Part shown: positions 25,571 to 38,405 of the stretch, piece by piece | How the letters are laid out: each line of letters opens with the position of its first letter | Numbering within the stretch: the stretch's first letter is position 1 | Assembly: GCA_034096865.1 (NCBI GenBank) | Contig: JAWQFJ010001802.1 | Coordinates: forward strand, 56,466 to 120,465 | DNA from: Theodoxus fluviatilis | Lineage: Eukaryota; Mollusca; Gastropoda; Cycloneritida; Neritidae | Direction: 5' to 3' | DNA length: 64,000 nt | Notes under the pieces: generated by a model | Database searches by the model: none | Seen by the model: only the letters and a program-made list of their open reading frames with translations | Told to the model about the DNA's origin: nothing | Made by a program: the position numbers and the translations under genes

Positions 25571-28500
25571 AGTTTTCCTTTCAGGAGATGAGAAATGTGC
25601 CTTTCAGATTGCAAAAAAGGCTTCAGCTTCAGGGGGCGCAGCCCCCTGACCCCCGCTATTCGGGAGGGGGGCATACCCCCCTCCCGGACCCACCCCCCAC
25701 ATGTTACTCTTTTTTACTTTGGAAGGTTGGCAGCTATGTTCTTAGGGCATGATGGTGTTGCCTTGTATTCTCCTCCTTTTCCTTATTATTATTTCTTTCT
25801 TTTTTTAATACTCCACTGTTTAGTGTGCACCCATTGATTTGTGTATATATGCATTTGAATAGCCACTCACTGTATTATTTGTATCCCTTTAGCTGTGCTT
25901 TTTGCCTTCTCTCTTCACTCTTCATAGTTGCAGACTTAAAGACAACTTTCTTTTTCATGTTGTAGGTCAAGCAAGTTCACGACTTCATCCATTCCTGAGA
26001 GCATGGAAGAGTCGCCGCTGGAAACGAGAGCCACTGCTCACACTGATGCTCATCAGCCATCTTCCACAGGTGGAGACAGTCCTGTGTTTCTCTGTCTGAG
26101 TCATCATACCGTTGCTCTTCCTGACAAAGATGAAGACAGTGACAGTCTGGACTTTTACATTGTCGAAGAAGAAAAGAGTTTTTCAAGCAAGAAAGGGAAA
26201 GGAAAGAAGCAGGCTGGAAGGACGAAAGAGATGGCTTCCAGAGCTGGAAAGAAAAGTCAGGCAGAAGATGTTGGAGGAACTACAAGCATGCTTGGTCACA
26301 GAGCTGAAGATAAAACCAAGCAGGGTGATGCAGCAGCCATGAGTGAAGAGGTGGCCAAGGAATCAAAGGTCAAGAGGAAGAGAGGAAGGCCGAAAAAGCT
26401 CACTGAGAAGAGGATATCCTCTACAGGTGTTGAGCAATGCCACAGTGCTGGTTTGGGCAACTCCTCACCTCTATCTCAGACTGACCACAACGTCCCTGTG
26501 GATGCCAAAGCAGCCGGTACTAACCACACCCTCAAAGCCGATGCTGACAGAGACGGAGTCATCAGTACCAAAAAGAAAGATGCACACCTAAGGAAGGAAA
26601 GGAAGAGAAAAGCTGAAAATGTCAAAGAAGTGCCATCCGAGACTGAGAGGAAAAGTAAGGGCAAAGAAGGTGACAAGACAACAGAGACAGTTGACAAGAA
26701 AACTGCCCATGAAACAGAGGGGAAGGCTTCATCAGGCGTGGATGACAAGGCTGGAAGGAAAATCAAGAAGTCTGAGAAAAGGGGCAGACCCCAGGGGAAG
26801 AGAGGACGGCCCCCAAAAGGTGGAAAGAAAAGCTTCTCCCCTAAGGAGACTGTCAGTCAGCAAGAAGACATGGCAGCAGAGGAAAGCATCCCTGGCATGC
26901 CAGTGTCCCCCTCTGTAGCCATGGAGGAAGGGGAAATGCTGAACTCACCACGTAGCCAGAGTGTGGAGGGAGAGGTCATGTCCCAAGGATCACAGGGGTC
27001 TGTCCTGCTTCTGCACTCCCCTGCACAGAAGTCCCAGTCAGAAGCAGAGACCGGCACAGAAGCTGAGGGACAAGTAGAAGAGGTGCCAAGGAAAGAGGAG
27101 AGGACTGTGTCTTATTATTCTGGGACAAAGGGCAGTAACACTGCCACTAGGAAGAGTGCTCGCGGAGGACCCAAGAGAAAAATAAGTTTTTCATATGCTG
27201 GTGGTGACGAGACAGAGAGAGACCCTGGGGAGCCCCTTGGGGGAAAGAGGGCAGCTGCTTCCCCACAGTCCAGTGGTGAGAGCAGTGCTGAGAAGAGGAG
27301 TAGACTGGCAGAACTGCCTATGCTGTCTGCTTCTCAGTCAAAGTCACAGGATGCTGCCTTGGAAGACAAGCCCTCCAGAGCAAAGGCCAAAGGAAAGACT
27401 ACCAAGTACTTGTTCTACAGAGGTGGACGGAAGCGCAGAAGGAAGGGAAAAGGGAAGGATTGGCCTGCAGACAAGGAAGACAACGGGCTGGTGCCAGCTT
27501 TGTCAAAAGTCGGGAAACGTCCACAGGAACCAATTCCAAGCACTTCCAGAGCCCTGTCTGGCCGTTCCAAATCTCCGGTCCTCTTTGGCACCACAGATGA
27601 ATCTGAAGAGGAGCCAGTGCCTGCATCTCAAGGCAAGAAGTCCGCCAGTACAGGAGGGGAGAGTTCTGATGCCATAAGCCATAAGCCAGCCAGAGGCTCT
27701 AAGAGTGTGTACGACCTTTCAGCCAGGGAGTCGCCCTCTCCTCTCATCCCAGTCAGGAGGAGAGGCAGAAAGACTTCCAGCATTGGCAACCAACACTCCC
27801 TGGCCCCAGTGAGACTTGAAGCCTCTCTAAAGAACAGTGGAAGTAGTGGCAGGAGCAGGAGAGACACTCGGCTAAAAATGCCAGGTACGCATTGTATATT
27901 GTCTCACCCATTGTTATTGTGCATGGTGTCTGAGTTTTATTTGCTTTGAAACATGGGTTACACTTGAGATATGGTAGGCATTGCATGCCAGTACATACAG
28001 ATTTTGCCCAAGTATGGTTTGTATAGTAAAGATTTGTTATCTGAAAAGTGAAATGGAGTGTAGATTCACTGAGTTGATTCAAGAATGGTCAAAATCTAAA
28101 ACTGTAATTCAGACTTGAAAACTGGAAGTTTGACAGTCTTTTTGTGGACACCCTGCAAGCCAATCTCTATGGACAGCCCTTTTGCTTTTGCCTCAATATT
28201 GCCTGCATGCCATTGTGTAGAGTGAGAAGGGAGGAATGCCTTCTTTTATGTTTTACAGTAAAATGATCAATGTCTACAAGTTAACCAGGAACAGCAATGG
28301 TACTAAGCTGTGCACATTTCAGCAGTTTCAAATTTGAATAGTTGACGTTAACTAGCTCTCATCTAATGTTGCACTTGCTACAGCCTGCACCTTGTCAGTT
28401 CCAAGTGACTTAGAAATAGTTTGTACGTTTGTTGTTCACAACCATTTTGGTACACTTGTTTACACCTTACTATCTCATGGTCATAACACATAATTATTCA

Positions 28501-31500
28501 TGCATGCATAAAACATTTTAGTGGTTGTGTTAATACAGAATTCATCATCTCTTTACATTTACTATGTCTTTGTCATTTTTTCAGATTGTTTTGATTTCTT
28601 GTCCTCTAGGAACATCAGACGTAACAACTCCAATGACTGTCCCTTGGAGTTACAGGGCTGAAGAGCAATGCACAGGTGAGTGAGTCTCTAGTTTGATGTC
28701 AGGCATGTCACTTATGCTGTGCCTTAGACATACTAACTCTGTTGCATGAGATCCTTATGGCATCTAACAGTTGACTATGTTGACTGCATTTTGAGTGAGG
28801 CATTATTGTCAGGGACAAGGTGGAAGCTGCTGTATGAGTTGTGGAGGAAAGGGACACGCCATTCTTCCCTAGAAAACGGGATTTGCCTGAATTTGACAGA
28901 CTGATACCTGTAGTAGGCCCCAGAGTTGGTCCAACTTGAAGTCTTTACATTGGCAGAATTTACTGGTGTTGAGATGGAAGGTAGATGGAAATAGTGAGCC
29001 ACTTGAAGAATGCATGCTAATCTTTGCTGGGTAATTAAGTGATTTGTAGTGTCTGTCCACTGTTCATGCATATCAACAGTTTTAGTGAGAGTACCAAGAA
29101 CAATTCGTGTTTGTTCACCATTACCTCATGAAAGTCCTTCTGACTCACTAATGTTGATGGATTTCCCATTCACTGATTCAGCTGTCCCTGTGACCAGTAA
29201 AAGGAAAGTCTCAGTTGGTGAGGGCATACTTTATTGCTGTTGTTCAGTTTGTTTTTGACTCACATGCGAAGCAAAAGTGAGTCTATGTACTGAGCCGTGT
29301 CGTCCGTCCGTCCGGGCGTCCGTCCGTCCGGGCGTCCGTCCGGGCGTCCGTCCGTAAAAAACTTAAACGTTGGATTTTTCTCGGAGACTATTAAGTCTAT
29401 CAACACCAAATGTGGCATGATGGTGTATGATGACAAGGCCTCAAAAAACATACATAGTGACTTGACCTTGCTTCAAGGTCAAGGTCACAGGAGCCATAAA
29501 TGTGGTCTCAAAAACAGTCATTTTTCACATTTTCCCAATTTTCTCCCACGTTATTGAGAATGGCGACCTTAGCTACAAGTGGTATATAGGTCAAAGCAAG
29601 CCCTATCTTTTGATACCAGTTTGGTTGACCTTGCTTCAAGGTCAAGGTCACAGGAGCTCTTCAAAGTTGGATTGTATACATATTTTGAAGTGACCTTGAC
29701 CCTGAACTATGGAAGATAACTGTTTGAAACTTAATAATTATGTGGGGCACATGTTATACTTTCATCATGAGACACATTTGGTCACATATCATCAAGGTCA
29801 AGGTCACTTTGACCCTTATGAAATGTGACCAAAATGGGGTAGTGAACCACTAAAAGTGACTATATCTCATGGTAGAAAGTGCCAATAAGCACCATTGTGC
29901 TTCCTATGTCTTGAATTAACAGCTTTGTGTTGCATGACCTTGGATGACCTTGACCTTGGGTCAAGGTCACATGTATTTTGGTAGGAAAAATGTGTAAAGC
30001 ATTTCTTTGTGTATGATGTCATTGGTAGGTTTAGTTGTTTGACCTTGACCTTGAAGGTCACCTGAAGGTCAAGGTCATATAAAGGTCAAGGTCAAGCATG
30101 TGAGTCGTATGGGCTTTGCCCTTCTTGTTGTTATATTGTTGTTTTGCTTGTTTTGGTTGGTCAGATTTCTTCTTTTTTCCTCCTCCTCTTCCTTCTGCTC
30201 CTGCTTCTGCTTCTCCTTCTTCCCAGCTTTTGTTGTAAGTTTTTTAGACTTGATGGGAATTGGTCCAAGTTAAATAAACTTCATGTTGTGTTGCATATTC
30301 ATTTTGATTGCCACAGAGAAAAAGAATGCCTGTGACACAAGTTTAGAAGAAGAAAAAAATTGACGCGTAAAAAAGATAACCATTTGTGACAAGAAATCCA
30401 TTTTCATTCTCCACCATAATCACTGAAAAGACGTATGTCCATATTTACCATAATCATAACAGCTTACTGTCGCGCCCTGCACCTGCTAGGTGGGACCTAA
30501 ATCTCTCACACAGAGGGAGTCAGGAACTCAATGATTAATATCTGACAAACAAAGACTTAATTACTCTTCGGAAAAGATGTGAAATGATGTAGATGGAGGG
30601 GATGGTGAATGATGGAATGATCTGCTGGGCGCCATACTGCCGCCACACAGGGTTAGTGATTATGGTGATGATGACGATAGATGATTGATGACCAATGATT
30701 GATGAAAACAAGCGATGACTGATGAAGCAATTCAACACAAATGTGAAGCTACCTACACCTGGCTTTGGCAACAACACACATATGTCCACACACACAGGTG
30801 AACATGCAACCACAATCAAAACAAAACTCGACGTCTGTCAATAGAATGTCACAGTGCGGCTTTGGCAACAACACACATATGTCCACACACACAGGTGAAC
30901 ATGCAACCACAATCAAAACAAAACTCGACGTCTGTCAATAGAATCAAGAATGTCACAGTGCGGCTTTGGCAACAACACACATATGGCCACGCACACACGT
31001 GAACCTGCAGCCACAATCAAAACAAAACTCGACGTCTGTCAATAGAATGTCACAGTCCCTTTCTGCGAATGGCCGCAGAAACTGAGGAAGGGGGAAAGGG
31101 GACGATGACGAGACGCTGGCGGCGAATGCTGATGACAGTTAAGAATTTCCCTCCTTCAACCCCTTTCTGCGACCGGCAGGCAGAACTGGTGAATGGGGAA
31201 GGAAGAAGGTGACATAGACCGCGACGATGAAGGTCGATGATCTCCCCCTGACCAGGTGCGCTCAGGGCGACGAGCAGCAAGCACCGTGAGGGATGCGATG
31301 ACGATGGGTTGTGATGGCGATGAAGGCAACGACGACAGCCGATGATAGGTAGCGGGGACCTCGTACGACGATTCCGAGAAAAATACAACCCGGGCCTAAA
31401 TGGCCAGAATTAGAACACGCGGCATACAACTTGGTACAAAAATTCAAAGTCAAGCAATAATATTAACACAGGGAAAACTAGCTAAGGCGTGTGACCCCAA

Positions 31501-34039
31501 TTTTACATTGTTGCCACTAACAGGTCACAGATACCTTAATCATTTGCTAGAGACCACGAGGCATTTAGCCCTCAACGATAATAACATTCAAGACAATCCA
31601 AACAATGACATGGTGCAAACAAAGTGAGAATGGGAATGAAAGAAAATGGATGAACAATAAATAACTGCTAAATTACTGTTGCCTATTCTTACCTTCCCAC
31701 CCGACATTCCCCCACACAGAACAGCAGACCAAACAACGTGGTCAAAACATACACAAAAGACATTTACACACACCAAATACTTACATGGAAGAACCTTTAC
31801 CCTTCCGCTGGTGATGGTTTCTTTCTGGCGACAAACGCCGACAACAACCATACAGCCGTCACACAACCGGGCTGACATGAGTCACGCCACAAACTGGGTC
31901 GCACCACTGTTCCAACGAACACCCCAAAAGAGATGTTACCACAATGCAAGTTCGTTTGCATCTGCCGCCCAAAACGGCCCTGCCAAAACTAGCATTCAAA
32001 AAAAGCAACCGAACTCAGTGACGTCGACTCGAAGTGTGTTTGAGGACGTCACGATTTGCTGAGCGTGCACACCACAGGTACATGAACGAGAAAATTGACT
32101 ACACTAACTGCAACCATCTCTCCACACGTACATACATCCCTCTATGAGTACACGTGATGACTATGTCTCTCCATGAGGACCCAAAAGATTACTTATTTCC
32201 CTCCATGACTGCGGAAAAGCCTACTTGTGTTGCTCTGATTTCACAAAGGCTTGATTATTTTCCTCTATGATTATGTAAAAACCTACTAGTTGCATTCTAT
32301 GAATACAGAGAGCCAGAGGCGGAAGGGTCGATGGGCTGCCTTACCTCACGTTACACCCAAGAGTGGAGTGTCCTTCCGCAGAGGCAGCTACTTCCGGCCT
32401 GATGCAACAAGAGGCCCACGTGGTGCCCCCTTCTCTGGCACAGGTGTGTTGGCACGACTGTGGACTGTCTTTTGGGTATGGCCTGATGTGGCCTGCATGT
32501 GAACTTCCTGGTATTTAATTTATTTCAGTGAGAATAATATGCACAAACTAAACACATACTCACACTCAGACTCACACCCACACACACACACTCCCTTCCC
32601 GAGTGCCTCTGCATTCCTGTTTTGTCAGCAGCAAATATAATGCAAACAGATAAGTACTGTAAGCAGGGTTTAATTTCTTTGGGGGGTGGGGTGGGGAGTG
32701 GCAAAAGCATGACTTTAAAGTAATAAAAGCAGCAGACAAGCAAACTGTTTTGCAGATATTGCTTGTGGATTTTGCTCTGTGCCTTCAAGCCAAAAGGCCC
32801 TTTAAGTTCCCCAGCAGTGAAGTCCACTGTAGGACACCAAAAGCAGGCCCAAAACTCTTGGCAGCCAGGCCTGAGTTCTGTTGGATGAGGGGAGCATGGA
32901 GCAGCTCTGGCCCTATGTTGCTCTAGGAAAGATATTTGCAACAGGACTTGGGCCAGTGCTTTGAGATTCTGAGACGGTGTTATTGGCTTGAATCCAAACT
33001 TTCTAGCGACTCCATGGAATGCTGAGGCTTTCCCACTTATGGTGCAAATGTATGCTGGGGCGGGTTGTTAGGCGTAGAATCTTGAGAGAATCTTAAGGAC
33101 TAGGCGTTCCCTACGTTTCTCGCTCATTAGCCATAGGTGAGTCTCGCTTGCCCTCGACTAGCCATAGAGGCAAGCCACTTGCCTAATAAATGCGCCCTTT
33201 AATCATCAGCTCATTAGTTTAGGAAAGAAGGTAGATGTACTGACAATGTTATATTTGGAGCCAGTTCATGAGCTTGTCACTGCTGATATTAGTCCCATAG
33301 ATTTGCCTGCCAGTTCAGAGATCTTATTTATTAATGGTGCAATCATGCATGAGATTCAAACTTCCTTGGTGTGCTGGATGTTTGACATCCAGTTGACAGC
33401 ACAGTGAATTGCCTCAAATGATGTCAAACATAGGTTCTAATACATCCTTTCTTTTCTTCTGAACTCTTGAGGCAAGAAGGTCAGTTGTCTTATATCACCA
33501 ACTGCATGTTCTGTGACATGTGTCCTGTATCTTCCATCAGACCAACAATTGTTGTTACATTGTATGCAATTGCTTATATGATAAAAGTGATAGTTGATAA
33601 AACCTGTGCAGAAATTGTTAATGCTATTTTTTTTTCTCTTGAAAGTACCATAAGTATATCACTTGATAAACGTTCACGCCTTCTTCTCTGACATAAAAGC
33701 CTAGCTCTCATGAGCTTTCAGCTGCTGTCTGGCAAATGTCTTCAGCTGTGGAGGAGTCACTTGTCATTGCGCTCCTCTTGCTGTGACTACAGGACAAGAG
33801 GGGGTGCCAGGTGGCAGTGAGACAGGGAGGAAGACTGGCAGCTCTGCAGGGCTGACTCCCTGTCTGGTGAAAGGTGGAGGCAAGGGAGGCAAGGGAGGCA
33901 AGGACAAGCGAAGGGTGACCATCTGTGAGCAGCAGCCCTCCCCTGCTGAGGCTGGTGGGTTTCTTAGGGAGAAAGAGGAAGAGGAGGTCTGTGTGTGGGG
34001 TGGGGTATGTGTGGGGTGTGTATGCATGTTATGGTGTGT

Positions 34040-34070
<31 letters not shown>

Positions 34071-37000
34071 GGGGGTTATGGTGTGTGATGTGGGGGGGGG
34101 GCGGGGGGGTGAGTGGAGTGAGTGTGTGGGTTTGAGTTTTTTTTCTTCCCTCTTGATTGCAACCTTAATCTACCCACAGCTTGATCTGAGTTAAGTTAGG
34201 ACTTGGAATACTGACTTGAACCCAAAATCTCTTCTATATTTTATCAGTGTAAAATCAAAGCATTACAACTGCATTCTACAATTGTGTGGCCATTTAGGCC
34301 TCACAGTGTAAGTGGTGGGAAGGCTGACCATTTATGGAAGCATGGCATTTGTTTGTTTTTGCCTTGGCAGCTGTGATGCATGTGAGACTGTAGACATGAA
34401 GATGCAGATTCTGCAAGCATGATGAAAGATCACCCATTCACACCAGTCTGTAAATTGATTACTAAGGGCGTCTTCCCACCAAACAAAGCACATAGCTGCA
34501 GTCTGTTTGCCTTGACGTCATGCATGCTGGGTTTTCCCAGACTCAGGGCTGCCTTGCACCTCGGCCCTGGACCAGCAGTGGGACATGGAGGAGAGCGAGT
34601 CTGACTCCCCAGTGCACTACTGTGAAACCACCCAGTCCAGTACGCCTGGCCTCACACTCGTCCCCAAGGCTAAAATCAGTGAGTGGCTCATTATTCATGA
34701 TTGTTATTTTTCTGGGGGGTGTTGGTAGGGATTTTTTCTTTCTTTTTTACTCACATGCGAAGCAAAAGTAAGTCTATGTACTCACCTGTGTCGTTCGTCC
34801 GGGCGTCAGTCTGTGAAAAACTTTAACGTTGGATTTTTCTCGGAGACTATTAAGTCTATCAACACCCAATTTGGCATGATGGTGTATGATGAAAAGGTGT
34901 CAAAAAACATACATAGTGGCTTGACCTTGCTTCAAGGTCAAGGTCGCAGGGGCCATAAATGTTGTTTAAAAAACAGCCATTTTTCACATTTTCCCAATTT
35001 TCTCTGAAAGTTTTGAGATTGGATACCTGACCTATGTATGGTGTATAGGACAAAGTAATCCCTATCTTTTGATACCAGTTTGATTGACTTGCTTCAAGGT
35101 CAAGGTCACAGGAGCTCTTTAAAGTTGGATTGTATACATATTTTGAAGTGACCTTGACCCTGAACTATGAAAGATAACTTTTCCAAACTTCATAACATTG
35201 TAGTACACATGTTATACTTTCATAATAGGTCACCTGTGTTGTCAATCCAGGCGTCCGTCCGGGCAGACCGGGCGTCCTTTAGTCCGTAAAAAACTTTAAC
35301 ATTGGATTTTTCTCGGAGACTATTAAGTCTATCAACACCCAATTTGGCATGATAGTGTAGGATGACAAGGCGTCAAAAAACGTACATAGTAACTTGACCT
35401 TGCTTCAAGGTCAAGGTCACAGGAACTCTTTAAAGTTGGATTGTATACATATTTTGAAGTGACCTTGACCCTGAAGTATGGAAGATAACTCTTTCAAACT
35501 TAATAATTATGTCGGGCACATGTTATACTTTTATCATGAGACACATTTGGTCACATATCATCAAGGTCAAGGTCACTTTGACCCTTATGAAATGTGACCA
35601 AAATGGGGTAGTGAACCACTAAAAGTGACCATATCTCATGGTAGAAAGTGCCAATAAGCACCATTGTGCTTCCTATGTCTTGAATTAACAGCTTTGTGTT
35701 GCATGACCTTGGATGACCTTGTCCTTGGGTCAAGGTCACATGTATTTTGGTAGGAAAAATGTGTAAAGCAGTTCTTAGTGTATGATGTCATTGGTAGGTT
35801 TAGTTGTTTGACCTTGACCTTGAAGGTCACCTGACGGTCAACGTCGTGTAAAGGTCAAATTCATGCAAAGGTCAAGGTCAAGTATATGAGTCGTATGGGC
35901 TTTGCCCTTCTTGTTTAAAGGAAAATTCACCTGTTACCGTTGTGCAGTGCCCAATGACTGGTTTTACTCCTCAGTAGGAGGCAGTGTGGGTGAGTACCTT
36001 GCCTAGGAATGCAATCTGTAATCCATACAGCTTTGAAAACTTCACTGCTTAGTCACTGCAAAATAATTGAAGAATTTCTCAAGCAAATGCCCAGCAAACA
36101 TTTCCGGGATGGGTTTCTGGTTTCTGTTGCTTTACACACAAGTGAAAAGACATGTGTTGCACACATGATATTTTCTCCGAGATAGGTAATGATAACTGAA
36201 TAGTTCTGTGGGTAGAAAATCTGGAATTGTCATTTCGGACACTAGCTTGTTTTCTTTTCTTTTTTTCATGCACCATCACAATTTCCCCGCAGACTGATGC
36301 GTCCATTGTCAAGAGCAGTTAGTGAGCTTTCATGCATCAGTGTGCTTCAAAGACTAAATGCTGGTGTTTGTGCCCAATTTTCTACTAGAATGACTATTTG
36401 CTGCTCTAAGAACTTGGGGTGTAGGTGTGTGTGTCTTTTAGCTCTGGTTGTATGAGGAGTTGTCATGCCTAGTGTTTTTTTGCAAGTCCTATTGCCATGA
36501 ATGTGCTTTGTATATGTCAATACTGAGATAGAATTATGTTGTTTGCCTAACTTATCCCAGCTGACTGCTATCTTCATGCTAGAATATTGAGGTGTCTGGT
36601 CCAGGCTGGTATCTTTCCTCTGTCTCTCCCCCACCCACCCACCCTCCACCCCACCCCACTCCCACAGTTTCACAGTTGCCTTTGTGCAATTAAGGCATGT
36701 CATGGCTGGTCACCTTGTGGATCAAAACTGTCATCTGAACTGCGAGTTATTGTGTAATGAGCTGCTCCCTACCAAACAGTGTAGTGATCACACACAAACA
36801 CCACTGGCTGCAGCAACCTTTGTCTTTAGTTCTGCTGGTCATGTGGAGCTGGAGCTGGCAGTTCTGACCAGAATTCACAGCCTCGGACTGACCGAATAGT
36901 CTTCCTTGCAGACTCTGTACACAAACATAGCAGATTTTTATGTGCACTGTGTAATGTAATGCAGTGTAGTGTAATGCAATGTAGTGTAGTGTAGTGTATA

Positions 37001-38374
37001 GTGAGTGATGCCTCTGCTGTCTGCTTTGCTTTGAACTGCACGGCTGCTCTGGTTCCAGTCTACCCAGAACCAGCACCCCCGGGCCTGCGCCGGTCCAAGC
37101 GTGTTCGAGTCCAGGGTCTGGAGTGGTACAAGAACGAGCAGATTGTCTACGGCTTCAACGAGTCAGGTAGGCTGTGTGAGCAATTGCTCTAAGACTGTAA
37201 GAGTAGATTTTCTTTGGCTTGTAGAAGTAACAGTAATATCGTAATTCACTGACAGGAGAACCCTCAACGTGTATTGCTTTTCTGTGAGTGGGCAGGGGCG
37301 GGAGTGGAAAACCTAAATGATAGTGAAGTCTCAAAATCAGTATTTGGCCAGGCAGCTGGTGATGGGAAGCCAGGTGGCCATCCAATGATCCGCATAACAA
37401 ACTTGCACTGGATGCTTTGCTGGAAAAAAATCAGACTTGAACATTTCTCAACAAGTGTTTTTGCCCAGGAAGCCACAACATTGAAAGGTGGTGGTATGCA
37501 ATGACTGCTCAGCTGGACAGCTGGACAGCTGGACACAGAAGACTAAAACCTCAATGCTGGCAGCTCTTCAAAAGCTTTTGGTCTTGAAGACTGAAACTCT
37601 GCCAAACAATACTGGTTTCCATTGTTACCCAATTAATTGGCATTTCTGCAAGACAGGGGACACAGACTCCATCCTGCCACTTCTCCAAGAATGAAGCCAA
37701 TGTCTCTAATTTGCATTGCAGGTGTATTTGTGGAGTCCATCCAGCCATCAAGGGAGGCACAGTATGTTGCCATGAAGAAGAAGAAGGCAGCTAGGAGGAG
37801 ACTTCTGAACTTCCTCAGTACGTTCTCTGCTTTTCTCTCCTGTCTTCCTATGTATGAATGTTTGTGCCCTAGTCGTATTAAGCATGAATCTATGGTAAAA
37901 GCGCTCCATTCCTTGAGAGCTTGCTGTGCTGAGTAAAGAGCACATAGACAAACTGCCGAATGCTTCCAAAACTGATTGTGAAACAAGAAGAGGTGTAGTT
38001 ACGTAGCTTGGATGCTTATATCGTACATACTCTGTAGCCAGGAAGTCTATGTCTTTAGCTGTGCAAATCCTTTTTGGGCATAGCGTCTGACTCTCATTGC
38101 TTCTCTCTGCTCAGGAGTAGAAGAGACAGTCCTGGGAGCAGGACAGGCACATCATGAATTGATCAACACTTGGCAGTTAGTTGGCATTTGCATTGTAAGT
38201 TAAATGTTCTGTTGAGAAGAATACCGATGCTGATGNNNNNNNNNNCATAATTGCATATGCACACACACACACACACACACGTGTACACACACACACACAA
38301 ATACAAATGTTCATGTCTCACATACCCAGATTGATAAGCCTTTGATAAACGATCTCTCTCTCTGTCCCTTTCAG

Positions 38375-38405
<31 letters not shown>

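Larger units (their letters stand above)
23684..25738. mobile_element. DNA transposon with 6-bp TSD TTCTTA (element 3), carrying a nested HINE
   Basis: TIR CATAGCTGCCAAC and its complement. TTCTTA flanks both ends (23678-23683, 25739-25744). The HINE copy at 24270-25138 is inserted inside, leaving about 1.2 kb of the element itself. A GC-rich palindromic block with C/G runs (about 25628-25702) sits near the right end, as in elements 1 and 2. It also holds TTC and TTA microsatellites (25466-25569). Confidence 0.8.
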
